From Eremothecium cymbalariae DBVPG#7215 (taxonomy: Eukaryota > Ascomycota > Saccharomycetes > Saccharomycetales > Saccharomycetaceae), in contig NC_016451.1 of the NCBI RefSeq assembly GCF_000235365.1, positions 372,001 to 436,000 of the forward strand: a stretch of DNA of 64,000 nucleotides, written 5' to 3'. Positions 47,654 through 56,343 of the stretch are shown here, piece after piece. Each line of letters opens with the position of its first letter. Position 1 is the first letter of the stretch. The notes under the pieces are model-generated. The model worked only from the letters and a program-made list of their open reading frames with translations. It was not told where the DNA came from and searched no databases. The position numbers were made by a program, and so were the translations under genes.

Positions 47654-49012
47654 ATGTTTAAGATATATGGATCTATGAGATGGCATCTGCCAGCTGTGGT
47701 AAGCGGACAATCCGTTTTATTTAGGAATAGTTCTGTTCTTCTCAAGCAAGCAAATGTTACACGATATATTGCTACAAATCGCAGGGTTAAAACTAAAGGT
47801 GAGCTAGAGGAAGAAAATCTTGAACGACAGATGAAGTCGTCAGACCTTATTGTACGTTGGGGGGCTATTGCGCGGTCTGAGAAGTTTAAAAAGGGTATGA
47901 CTAAGTACATGATTGGAGCCTACCTTATATTCTTGCTATATGGCTTTCATTTTATGAAAAAAGTGTACTATAAAGATAAAGAACTAGAAAATTTGACACA
48001 GAAGGCGAATGCTGGTTGTATCAATGAATATGAGGCATTAAGGCTCAAGGAATTGAGCGGTAAACTAAGGACTAGGGATAAGTTAAAACTTGATGAATAC
48101 CGTAGAATGCAAAAGGAAGATTCAACTTTGGAGAATTTTGATGGAATTTCCTTAGAAAATAATGACCAAAACAGATTAAATGAGCATGTTTTACCCCCTC
48201 GTGACACCACTGAGTTTTTTGATGCCAAAGCTGAAACTTACGATCAAGATCTTAGTTTTGAATCAAAAATTATAATGATGGGTAGACGGCGTAAATGGTT
48301 AACTAGACATTGTAAAGGAGATGTTTTGGAAGTTGCTTGCGGTACTGGACTTAACGTTGAGTATTTGGATCCGACGAAGATCAATTCTATCACTTTTTTA
48401 GACTCATCAGAAAAGATGATGGAGATCACGAACAAGAAGTTTCGAGAAAGATTCCCTAATTTCAAGAAGGCTGCTTTTGTTCTTGGTAAGGCAGAGGAAT
48501 TGGTAGATATGGCCTCTGTAGACCCAGTTGCCAAATCGGATGATGAAAATAGTACTAATTGTATTGAAAAGGTATCAAGTGGGAACGCCAGGATACATTA
48601 TGATACTATTATTCAATCTTTTGGATTATGTTCGCATTATGATCCAGTCAAGGCACTACAAAATTTTGCCACATTGTTAAAGCCTGGTGGTAGAATTGTG
48701 TTACTAGAACATGGTAGGGGAACTTATGACTTCATCAACAAGATTCTAGACGCTAGAGCTGTAAAACGTGTTGAAACATGGGGTTGTAGATGGAATTTGG
48801 ACATTGGCGAAATTCTAGATGATTCAGGATTAGAGATTGTGGAAGAGAAAAGAACACATTTAGGCACAACATGGTGCATTGTGGCAAAGCGTAAAGGTGA
48901 ATCGAAGAGAAAGGATGAGGTTGGATTTGTTGAAAAGTATCTCAGATCTGGTGTAAGGGCCAGACTAGATCAATTTGCTACAGAAGAAGCAGTTGAGAAA
49001 CCGAAAAAATGA
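47654..49012 (+). CDS. OMS1: OMS1, mitochondrial inner-membrane methyltransferase-like protein
   Basis: The 452-residue protein (471 in S. cerevisiae) begins with a basic mitochondrial presequence. It has one transmembrane segment at about 81-101, a charged coiled region (105-165) and a class I methyltransferase domain with the AdoMet motif VLEVACGTGLNVEYL at 224-238. Further methyltransferase features are FLDSSEKMME, GGRIVLLEHGRG and WNLDIGEILDDSGLEI. S. cerevisiae Oms1 was found as a multicopy suppressor of an oxa1 respiratory defect; it lies in the inner membrane. It is the last chromosome-IV-type gene before the order changes. Confidence 0.94.
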   Translation: MFKIYGSMRWHLPAVVSGQSVLFRNSSVLLKQANVTRYIATNRRVKTKGELEEENLERQMKSSDLIVRWGAIARSEKFKKGMTKYMIGAYLIFLLYGFHFMKKVYYKDKELENLTQKANAGCINEYEALRLKELSGKLRTRDKLKLDEYRRMQKEDSTLENFDGISLENNDQNRLNEHVLPPRDTTEFFDAKAETYDQDLSFESKIIMMGRRRKWLTRHCKGDVLEVACGTGLNVEYLDPTKINSITFLDSSEKMMEITNKKFRERFPNFKKAAFVLGKAEELVDMASVDPVAKSDDENSTNCIEKVSSGNARIHYDTIIQSFGLCSHYDPVKALQNFATLLKPGGRIVLLEHGRGTYDFINKILDARAVKRVETWGCRWNLDIGEILDDSGLEIVEEKRTHLGTTWCIVAKRKGESKRKDEVGFVEKYLRSGVRARLDQFATEEAVEKPKK

Positions 49013-49102
49013 TCATACACTCTATGTAAATAGTGCACATAATTTATGTAAACAAATTACTAAATTTCCAATTTTTGTTTAACGAATACTTATCAGAAGC
49101 AA

Positions 49103-50164
49103 CTAAGAATTGCCTCTCATTTTCTCAGCGTTTATTACATCTTCGCCAATGGCCTGCATGATTTCAGACTCAATTAAGGAGCCGATATTACCATACGCAG
49201 TACTTGCTTCATACGCTGCAATTACTCTGGTTTCGGTTATACCAATTTCGCAATATGCAAGAGCCTTAATTACATTAGCATATTTTGCTATCGTATTCTT
49301 TAAATTGGTAGATATTGGATCGTTTTTATCTGAATAAATCTCCCATGAAGATTCTTCCTCCAATCTTGTAATAGATACACTGTTAATACCAGGCGTATTT
49401 TCGCTCGATGCAATGCCAGAAATTGTAGCAGCGTTCTTTCCCGTTACCACACTTCCATAGCTATTACTAGAGGAGTCCATTTCAGAGGTCTTTCTTAGCC
49501 ATATGAAGCCATTTACACCCAGTATTACTGTTACATTCCCTGGCAAATTATGGGTATGGTTCTTGCTCCTTACAATCAAGGAGCTTGGAACATTAATGAA
49601 TACTCCATTTCTTAACTTACCGTATTTTAAAGACCTTGTATGTAATGAGGCACTGCCATCTGCAAACAATGACTGAACTTCTGCGTTTAGCAAATCACCT
49701 TCCTTTAAGAAACTTCTCATTTGTAACTCATCACTCTCCGATTTCCTTCTCAAAACCCCACCTGGAAGATTAACTGAACCCAACATGAGAATAGCAAATT
49801 GCTTACCTCCAATATCCACCTTCCACCTTTTATTGCCAACCTCCACGATACGCCCTATAATGTGATCACCAGTCTCGGGTGAATATCGCCCTTTCCAAGG
49901 TATAACAGATAACAATCGGTTTACACGAGAAACCGTACCTACGACTGCAGAGTAGGTTTTATTCTCTAGAAAATAAGTCCCATGCCCTCTCATCCAAATC
50001 GGATCGTCTGTAACCATTTCTCCAGGTGTAACTATAGATGAAGCATTTTTGTCGGCGTCCATTTCAATATCTGATTTAGAATCCTCCCCATGTTTATCAA
50101 TAGACTTATTACGACTAAACTGGAAGCCATCATGTTTTGTAACAACTATAACCTCACTCATCAT
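49103..50164 (-). CDS. RRP4: RRP4, exosome cap subunit (S1/KH RNA-binding)
   Basis: The 353-residue protein (359 in S. cerevisiae) begins with two ATGs (MMSEVIVVTKHDGF), the second corresponding to the usual start. Conserved features run throughout: VTPGEMVTDDPIWMRGHGTYF, AVVGTVSRVNRLLSVIPWKGRYSPETGDHIIGRIVEVGNKRWKVDIGG (S1 domain, about 75-145), LPGGVLRRKSESDELQMR, LKYGKLRNGVFINVPSSLI, and a KH domain after about 205 with NHTHNLPGNVTVILGVNGFIWL. Rrp4 is one of the three RNA-binding cap proteins of the exosome. It is divergent from TRM5. Confidence 0.97.
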   Translation of the reverse strand: MMSEVIVVTKHDGFQFSRNKSIDKHGEDSKSDIEMDADKNASSIVTPGEMVTDDPIWMRGHGTYFLENKTYSAVVGTVSRVNRLLSVIPWKGRYSPETGDHIIGRIVEVGNKRWKVDIGGKQFAILMLGSVNLPGGVLRRKSESDELQMRSFLKEGDLLNAEVQSLFADGSASLHTRSLKYGKLRNGVFINVPSSLIVRSKNHTHNLPGNVTVILGVNGFIWLRKTSEMDSSSNSYGSVVTGKNAATISGIASSENTPGINSVSITRLEEESSWEIYSDKNDPISTNLKNTIAKYANVIKALAYCEIGITETRVIAAYEASTAYGNIGSLIESEIMQAIGEDVINAEKMRGNS

Positions 50165-50253
50165 TCAAATTGTTGTATAACTTCAATATCCTTTTGGCCT
50201 TTATTATTACTATTATTAGTTTGGTGAAGTCCTTGATATTCTGGCCGTTTAAT

Positions 50254-50273
50254 CTCATCTCTACAAAATTTTT
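50254..50273. promoter_or_regulatory. PAC-like and RRPE elements between RRP4 and TRM5
   Basis: CTCATCTC at 50254-50261 is a near match to the PAC reverse complement, and AAAATTTTT at 50265-50273 is an RRPE core, about 80-100 bases before the TRM5 ATG. Both flanking genes act in RNA maturation. Confidence 0.6.
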
Positions 50274-50354
50274 CAAAAGTTCATTTCATCAGCGGTGTTG
50301 AAAGCTTCTGTCTGCGAACTAAAACATGAAAAGCTTCTGGAACATATTCGGTTT

Positions 50355-51842
50355 ATGCTGAAGGCAAGGAATTTAATAGGCAAGATGTCATTACCGGCAC
50401 GTTATTTACCTGGGGTGAATCGTTCTATGACTAAATTAGATAAGTCCTCCTTCACCAAGACAATTCCTTTAGTAGTTGTCAGTTTTCCGGATCCAAAGAA
50501 CATTTCTGTATTCTCTAGCTGTTTTAAAGATGAAATTCTTAGGATTCCTCGTATTCCCCATGTGATTAAATTGAATACCTCTGAGGAAAATTCAGATGCA
50601 GCTCAGGAGCCTCCATTAAAGAAGAAGACTGTCGCTAATGACAATCACGTTATTAAAGGAATTCTGTTGAAAGATTCCGTCACTAGTGTGGATGATGTTG
50701 CCCTTCAATTGTCCCTGGATGCTCAGGAATTTTTGAGATCCGCCAATGCAGAAGTTATAGGTTACGATTATAAACTGAATTACGATTTTTACAAGGCAGA
50801 AGAAATTTTGAAGGCCATACTTCCCGAAGAATACTTGGACGAAGTGCCGTCGGGCTTCACTGTCACTGGCCATATTGCTCATTTAAACCTTAGAAAGGAA
50901 TTCAAACCATTTGGTGCGTTGATTGGTCAGGTGATATTAGATAAAAATCGGCAAATCGAGACAGTTGTGGATAAAGTTGATTCTATAGCTACCAAATTTA
51001 GGACGTTTGAAATGAAAGTGCTAGCTGGTAGGGATGACTTACTGGTTACCCAAAAAGAATCAAACTGCTCATTCACTTTTAACTTCAGCAAAGTATACTG
51101 GAATTCGAGGTTACACACCGAGCATGAGAGGTTAGTAAGAGCGTTCAAGCCAGGTCAAGTCGTTTGTGATGTGTTTGCAGGTGTCGGTCCGTTTGCTATT
51201 CCAGGTGGAAAGAAAGAAGTTTTTGTTCTTGCAAATGATTTAAACCCTGAGTCATATAATTTTATGTGCACAAACATCAAGGATAACAAGGTTGAGCAAT
51301 TTGTTAAACCAAACAACTTGGACGGGAAACATTTCATCAATAAAAGTCCATTATTATTGCAGGAATGGATAGCTGAGACCTCCGGTAAGATTGTTGTTCC
51401 CGACGCAAAGAAATACAAAAATAAGACCACAGGGAAAATCGAACTGCCCCCGCCTAGAAACGTCATATTACCGAAACACATTCATCATTATGTGATGAAT
51501 CTGCCGGATAGCGCTTTATCCTTTCTCAGTGAGTTTGTTGGGCTATATTCCCGTCACGGAATGACTCTTACATCGACATTTTCTGATGCTGACTTTACAT
51601 TGCCGTGGATTCATTGCCACTGTTTTGAAAAATATGAACCTGAAGAGAGTCCAGAGCCTACAATGGAAATTCTACATGATAGAATTTACAATAGAATCCT
51701 TAAAATAATGGATACTAACAAAGATGTCCTACAAAGAGACGGTTTTAGCTATCATTTAGTCAGAAAAGTTGCCCCAACGAAACCGATGTTCTGTGTTTCG
51801 TTTCAGCTCCCACAATCTCTTGCCTTCAAGGAATATATTTAG
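50355..51842 (+). CDS. TRM5: TRM5, tRNA (guanine37-N1)-methyltransferase
   Basis: The first ATG at 50355 gives 495 residues (499 in S. cerevisiae); a second at 50385 would drop a basic, hydrophobic stretch that may serve as a mitochondrial presequence. Trm5 makes m1G37 next to the anticodon in the cytosol/nucleus and in mitochondria, preventing frameshifting. Seen are VNRSMTKLDKSSFTKTIPLVVVSFP, FTVTGHIAHLNLRKEFKPFGALIGQVILDKN, the AdoMet-binding VCDVFAGVGPFAIP near 269-282, and ANDLNPESYNFMCTNIKDNKV. Dual starts with dual localisation are known in S. cerevisiae, so both ATGs may be used. Confidence 0.95.
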   Translation: MLKARNLIGKMSLPARYLPGVNRSMTKLDKSSFTKTIPLVVVSFPDPKNISVFSSCFKDEILRIPRIPHVIKLNTSEENSDAAQEPPLKKKTVANDNHVIKGILLKDSVTSVDDVALQLSLDAQEFLRSANAEVIGYDYKLNYDFYKAEEILKAILPEEYLDEVPSGFTVTGHIAHLNLRKEFKPFGALIGQVILDKNRQIETVVDKVDSIATKFRTFEMKVLAGRDDLLVTQKESNCSFTFNFSKVYWNSRLHTEHERLVRAFKPGQVVCDVFAGVGPFAIPGGKKEVFVLANDLNPESYNFMCTNIKDNKVEQFVKPNNLDGKHFINKSPLLLQEWIAETSGKIVVPDAKKYKNKTTGKIELPPPRNVILPKHIHHYVMNLPDSALSFLSEFVGLYSRHGMTLTSTFSDADFTLPWIHCHCFEKYEPEESPEPTMEILHDRIYNRILKIMDTNKDVLQRDGFSYHLVRKVAPTKPMFCVSFQLPQSLAFKEYI

Positions 51843-52773
51843 AAGAGTCACACCGTCCCTATATAATGCTTATTATTGCGTGGCTTCGAGATCTCTCCGG
51901 TTCTGATGCTTTGTTAACTAACTTGCGTCGTCAACCCAGACACACAATACATTTTCGCCTGGAGGACGTTATACCTTGCATGACTCATATGGCAAGAAGG
52001 TTTGGGAGTGACTAATCATGGACTAATGAATATAATACAATATGTATATAAGTGTAAACAGATGTGGGTGGATATGAGGTGTATGTATATTCATTCATTC
52101 ACCTTATTTATGTCGAGCTGAACAAGCAGTTGATTTCCGATTATTGTTCTGTATTTTAGACCTTTTTGAATAAGCAAATCTATTTCTGCATATATCGTAC
52201 ATACACAATTATATGTATGTAGATCAAACAGAAAGAGCATTAAGGAATAGCTAAATACAGTAAAAGAAGAGGAGCTTTCAACGATTATATTCTTTTAATT
52301 TAAATTTTTGGTTTGGTTTCGTCAAATTTATTCCTGTTTGTTTTTACTTCACACGAAAGACACAGCCGTGCCGATACTATAGCCGTTAATCACTTCCAAC
52401 TGATAAGGTATCCCCACAGCCTTTTATAGCGAAGGCTTCAGATTTATTGGCTATCTGTCCCCCCCCCCCTAAGACTGTATCTTTGTGTTTTTATTTTGTA
52501 TCATTGAGCGTTTTTACACTGTCGTCTGTTCAGGGTGCCATGTTTGGTTTTTGATGGCACATTCTCCCAAGAGGATGGTTATTATGTTGTCAGTTTAACA
52601 TCCACTACTATTGAAAGTGTCTGGTACGTATTTGACACAACTACAAAAGTTTACCTCTCAACTTGAGGTGGTCGTAGGTTTTTCATTTCTAAAACAAATA
52701 AAACCCATTTAAGATACCCACTTTCTATTCCGTTGTTTGAAGGAACGCTGTTCAAGCCAAGAATAGTTTTGTG
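51843..52773. promoter_or_regulatory. Long PCL5 promoter with a Gcn4-type palindrome
   Basis: These 930 bases hold no gene. ATGACTCAT at 51980-51988 is a perfect Gcn4 site, with TGACTAA at about 52000 and GAGTCA at about 51845 as weaker relatives, roughly 770-930 bases before PCL5. There is an 11-C tract at 52459-52469 and AT-rich sequence around 52280-52340. PCL5 is a known Gcn4 target in S. cerevisiae. Confidence 0.6.
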
Positions 52774-53469
52774 ATGCAAGAAGTGTTTTTAAGCGGAAAA
52801 CAGACACCGTTCACTAACTCATCGAAACTTCCATCGTTGTCTCTCGTTTCGCTACATAAAATTGGCAGACTGCAAAAGAATTCTTCGATGGTGCTCATTC
52901 TTCAGATATCCAAATTACTCGCAGCACTAACATTCAATTTCTCTACTGAAAAGATAAACAATTCTAAGCGTTTTATCGCTACATTCCTCATAGAAATATT
53001 TCGACGATCTAAATGTTCCAGGAACATCATGCTCCTGGCAACATACTATTTTCACAAATTATACCAATCCGTGTTAAACATCGAGCCTCAATCTTCTATC
53101 CCTGAATTTGCACGGTCTTCAAAGAGAATGTTCCTATGCTGCCTGATAATCGCACATAAATTTAACCAGGACATAACCTTCTCTATGAAGACTTGGTCCC
53201 ACATCACGGGCTTGCCATCCAAAGATATCTCGATCATGGAGCGCTGGGCGCTGGGTAAGCTTGAATACAGACTGTACACTTACACTGAAGAACTATGTAC
53301 ATGGACCGAAAACGTATTGCTTACAGACTACGAAACACTATCCTCATCGCATCGCAGTGATAGCACGAAGCGTTTGAGAGAAAAAGTTGAAGAACATACA
53401 AATACAAGCGATAATGACATTTGCACCTGGAATTCCTCCAGCAAAAGACTATGCAAATGTACAAATTAA
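52774..53469 (+). CDS. PCL5: PCL5, Pho85 cyclin for Gcn4 turnover
   Basis: The ATG at 52774 gives 231 residues (229 in S. cerevisiae). The cyclin fold occupies about 55-180: NNSKRFIATFLIEIFRRSKCSRNIMLLATYYFHKLYQS, then MFLCCLIIAHKFNQDITFSMKTWSHITGLPSKDISIMERWALGKLEYRLY. Pcl5 directs Pho85 to phosphorylate Gcn4 for degradation, closing a feedback loop because Gcn4 activates PCL5. The C-terminus is Ser/Thr-rich with a CKCTN end. It is the last gene of the chromosome-VIII-type order; ERG7, which follows in S. cerevisiae, is replaced by the tRNA/LTR cluster. Confidence 0.9.
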   Translation: MQEVFLSGKQTPFTNSSKLPSLSLVSLHKIGRLQKNSSMVLILQISKLLAALTFNFSTEKINNSKRFIATFLIEIFRRSKCSRNIMLLATYYFHKLYQSVLNIEPQSSIPEFARSSKRMFLCCLIIAHKFNQDITFSMKTWSHITGLPSKDISIMERWALGKLEYRLYTYTEELCTWTENVLLTDYETLSSSHRSDSTKRLREKVEEHTNTSDNDICTWNSSSKRLCKCTN

Positions 53470-53541
53470 ATGTCTGCATTTATTATATATATGTATGTAT
53501 GCATGGGTAATGGAAGTTAACGGCAAACATAACAAAAATAT

Positions 53542-53633
53542 TGCGAATTCTGTGGATCGAACACAGGACCTCCAGATTACAGTAACAAACTGTCAACTTC
53601 AGTCTGGCGCTCTCCCAACTGAGCTAAATCCGC
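53542..53633 (-). tRNA. tRNA-Phe (GAA) with a 19-base intron
   Basis: The reverse strand begins GCGGATTTAGCTCAGTTGG and ends GATCCACAGAATTCGCA, the yeast tRNA-Phe. The anticodon GAA is followed by G37 and then a 19-base intron (TTGACAGTTTGTTACTGTA) before ATCTGGAGG. The mature length is 73. The intron position after base 37 is the canonical one. A Ty-type LTR starts 60 bases upstream of the tRNA. Confidence 0.97.
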
Positions 53634-53692
53634 TAAACTTCAAGGGGTGCGTCGCAACGCAAGTACCCAACCTACCAATATCAATCGTTGTC

Positions 53693-54061
53693 TGTCGTAA
53701 AATCAAAAGAGCATCCCGATAGTTATGATAGTCAGGCTAAGGAGCATGTTGATAGTCACGATAACAAGACAAAGAAGCAGCGAATCAGAGTTGTTAGAAG
53801 TGTCAAGATAACCACTGAGCTGTTATCGGCTAGGAATCTGCATAGCAAGTAAGCAAGAGAGCTTAAGTAGGACAACAGAAACTATATAAGAAGACCCAAA
53901 CTAGCTAGATTAGATTAGATATAGGTCCAGCTAGATCCCCAGAGGGTAGTTGAGCCAGATTAGAGACTATATAAACAGTAACTGATCATCAACCTAAGTA
54001 TTAGTTGGCACGTGACGAGAAGTTCAAGCTAGCACGTGACCTCATCTAGTGGCCCTCGACA
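53693..54061 (+). mobile_element. Solo LTR copy 1 (Ty-type retrotransposon)
   Basis: The 369-base element starts TGTCGTAAAATCAAAAGAG and ends GGCCCTCGACA, with the inverted termini TGTCG/CGACA expected of an LTR. Inside are a GATTA-repeat block, ACTATATAAACAG (TATA), and two CACGTGAC boxes near the 3' end. It shares these in order with copies 2 and 4. No primer-binding site, gag or pol sequence follows, so it is a solo LTR. It begins 60 bases upstream of tRNA-Phe. Confidence 0.9.
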
Positions 54062-54062
54062 T

Positions 54063-54375
54063 TGTCGTAAAATCAAAAGAGAAGCTAGTGGACAGCGACA
54101 ACCAAGCTAAGAAGCAGCGTATCAGAGCTGTCAGGCGGATATGAGGCTGATAGTCACTGTGAGGATGCCAGCGTGAAACCCACAATGATGTATCAGTGTG
54201 AGACCCAGCTAGCTAGATTAGATTAGATTAGATTAGGAGTTTCCCCTAGGACACTAGAGGGTAATTGATCCCATTAGAGACTATATAAACAGTAACTGAT
54301 CATCAACCTAAGTATTAGTTGGCACGTGACGAGAAGTTCAAGCTAGCACGTGACCCCAACTAGTGGCCCTCGACA
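54063..54375 (+). mobile_element. Solo LTR copy 2, tandem with copy 1
   Basis: The 313-base element again runs TGTCGTAAAATC to CCTCGACA and lies one base after copy 1. It has the extended GATTA repeat, the TATA block ACTATATAAACAG, and two CACGTGAC boxes, as in copy 1, but is shorter in the middle. The flanks of the pair (TTGTC before copy 1, GTGTC after copy 2) are nearly a five-base target duplication, suggesting nested or successive insertions. Confidence 0.9.
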
Positions 54376-54380
54376 GTGTC

Positions 54381-54434
54381 TGTTGTAAAATCAAAAGAGA
54401 AGCTAGGAGACAGCGATAACCAAGCTAAGAAGCA
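54381..54434 (+). mobile_element. Truncated LTR copy 3 (5' 54 bases only)
   Basis: TGTTGTAAAATCAAAAGAGA and the following AGCTAGGAGACAGCGATAAC match the first 54 bases of copies 2 and 4, after which similarity stops abruptly at 54434. It lies just before the stop codon of the Cys-rich ORF, so the break may mark a later deletion or insertion. Confidence 0.8.
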
Positions 54435-54448
54435 TATACAATTATAAT

Positions 54449-55087
54449 TCAATTCAAAAGTTGGTTAGAAATGTAGCACTGGTTATCTAGACCTCCATAT
54501 TGGTCTGAACACGCCTCACCTCTAAATACGTTATGCTCGTCCCAACTGATGTCAACATTATGCCAGTTCACACACATTTTCGCCGCCCTACTGTCTGCTA
54601 TCGCATATCCGAGGTTTTGCTTCCGCTCATCATCGAACTGTGTAAAGTAGGACCTGACCGCCTCGTCGTGATTGTCCCGGGCATGGGTTACAGAAACCAG
54701 CAGTTCTTCATTACCATGGCGTTCAGGGCCTGTACCCGGCGGCGTTTCCTCACAGTTAGGCTTGAACGCTGTACCATCTCTAGAAGACTTTGGCGAAAGA
54801 TCGCAACTTAATTTACAGTCCGTTTCGGCTAAATGGTTACATAGTGCATTAGAATGCTGTTGAAACGAGATGCTTGGCGCTAGTGTCACCATTTCCGGAC
54901 TTGTCAAGCCCAGTATCAAAAATACCACGCTATAGGTTGGGGCCATGATTTTACCCAATAAACAAAATGACTGATCCGTAGATTCGTGCGTTAAATAATG
55001 CATATCACATGAATGCTGCATAAGAGCCCATGACCCCGCTAGACCAACATCTAAAAGGGCGAAATCAACGGCCTTCGCGACTGCCAT
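54449..55087 (-). CDS. Unrecognised Cys-rich, probably secreted protein between LTRs
   Basis: The first ATG gives 212 residues; an internal ATG at codon 42 begins MAPTYSVVFLILGLTSP, a more convincing signal peptide, leaving a secreted protein of about 150 residues. The mature region has seven Cys and a C-terminal block with CVNWHNVDISWDEHNV and ACSDQYGGLDNQCY. I recognise no family. Small secreted Cys-rich ORFs of yeasts include killer-type and adhesion-type proteins, but nothing specific supports either. It is flanked by LTR pieces and tRNA-Leu, at a synteny breakpoint, which suggests an accessory gene or a remnant of one. There is no S. cerevisiae neighbour equivalent. Confidence 0.6.
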   Translation of the reverse strand: MAVAKAVDFALLDVGLAGSWALMQHSCDMHYLTHESTDQSFCLLGKIMAPTYSVVFLILGLTSPEMVTLAPSISFQQHSNALCNHLAETDCKLSCDLSPKSSRDGTAFKPNCEETPPGTGPERHGNEELLVSVTHARDNHDEAVRSYFTQFDDERKQNLGYAIADSRAAKMCVNWHNVDISWDEHNVFRGEACSDQYGGLDNQCYISNQLLN

Positions 55088-55297
55088 CAACTTCACCAGT
55101 AACAACAAAAATGCTACGAATCGATTACTTCTCCATATTTTAATCTCGTCTGTTTTATCGACGGTGAGTATTTTAAATGAAGGTGATCCAGCGTAAGGGG
55201 ATTACACGCCTGAAAAGCACCATTTTCTGCTTATCATAATCAGCTCTAGTTCAGCTGACTATCTCGCACATCGAAAGCAAAAACTTCAAAACATTGG

Positions 55298-55380
55298 TGA
55301 AGGGTGCGGGGTTCGAACCCGCGCGGACACCGTCCAACAGATCTTAAGTCTGCCGCCTTAGACCACTCGGCCAACCCTCC
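55298..55380 (-). tRNA. tRNA-Leu (TAA)
   Basis: The reverse strand reads GGAGGGTTGGCCGAGTGGTC at its 5' end and carries the anticodon loop ACTTAAGA (anticodon TAA), the long class II variable arm and GTTCGAA in the T arm. The length is 83 bases without an intron, closely matching yeast tRNA-Leu(UAA). An LTR begins 62 bases upstream of it. Confidence 0.96.
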
Positions 55381-55441
55381 TTACGTTTTTCACGGATTTT
55401 TTGTGCCGAAACATGCTATATCAATGGCACTGCTCAGCACA

Positions 55442-55773
55442 TGCCGTAAAATCAAAAGAGAAGCTAGGAGACAGCGACAACCAAGCTAAGAAGCAGCGTA
55501 TCAGAGCTGTCAGGCGGATATGAGGCTGATAGTCACTGTGAGGATGCCAGCGTGAAACCCACAATGATGTATCAGCGTGAAACCACCGATGACTGCTTTA
55601 AGTAAGCCCAGGTAGGACAACAGAAAGTATATAAGGAGACCTAAACTAGCTAGATTAGATTAGATTAGAGACTATATAGGCAGTAACTGATCATCAACCG
55701 AAGCACTAACTGGCACGTGACGAGAGGTTCAAGCTTAAGATAGCACGAGACTTTAAGCTGATCCCCCTCGACA
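55442..55773 (+). mobile_element. Solo LTR copy 4 upstream of tRNA-Leu
   Basis: The 332-base element starts TGCCGTAAAATCAAAAGAG and ends CCCCTCGACA. It keeps the AGACAGCGACAACC segment, the GATTA repeat, a TATATAGGC block and one CACGTGAC box; the second box has decayed to CACGAGAC. It starts 62 bases upstream of tRNA-Leu, the same distance as copy 1 from tRNA-Phe. I see no clear target-site duplication. Confidence 0.9.
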
Positions 55774-56343
55774 CTGCTGTAGAAGGAACGGCTACCATTA
55801 CAGAATGAACAACATACAGTGAACAGAGCCGCTCTATATAACCCTTGCTCCTGCATCACCATGGGGGTTCTCATACTACTTATATGCATGACTTATCCGT
55901 TATATCTCTGCTATACGGATTGGTATTCATGTGTCACGTGATCGCCGTTGCAGATACAACGGCAATTTAACAGACCAGCTTGCACATCAGTAATGGCTAT
56001 TTTTGTGAACTTCCTGTCAACTAGCGATTACATCATCAGACGCATTAAATGTACGATGTAGGGTCGCGTAATACTATTCGGTGATAATGGGTAAAACCTT
56101 CTTAATATGTTCTATATCAGGAGTGATTATTCACTGTTTGCACGTGATTAGATTGTCTCGTCGCCTTGCGAATTGTACAAGCGACATAATTAATATTATT
56201 AGAGTCTACAACATGGAAGTTTTGTGACACCAATTGTAACAGATAAAACATAGAATTACTCAGATTAGAAAGACATATAGCTGATAAGCAGTGTAAAGGT
56301 CTCATAAGTGAGTTTTATTATATATTAGCCTAAGCTGCTTCAA
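55774..56343. promoter_or_regulatory. Region between LTR copy 4 and HYM1
   Basis: These 570 bases hold no supported gene. TCACGTGA occurs near 55934-55941, followed by a 7-bp inverted repeat GCCGTTG/CAACGGC (55944-55950 and 55957-55963). CTCTATATAA near 55830 could be a TATA. A second decayed element is possible but not demonstrable. Confidence 0.45.

Noticed and set aside
52771..52773. GTG or TTG starts for PCL5, DYS1, HTD2, TRM5, PMT7, CPR5, SRB7, RSC3 and FYV4
   Set aside because: Nuclear yeast genes start at ATG; in each case the first in-frame ATG matches the family N-terminus or signal/presequence.
54063..55773. A complete retrotransposon between LTR copies
   Set aside because: The 1 kb between copies 3 and 4 holds tRNA-Leu and the Cys-rich ORF; no gag, protease, integrase or reverse transcriptase sequence is present.
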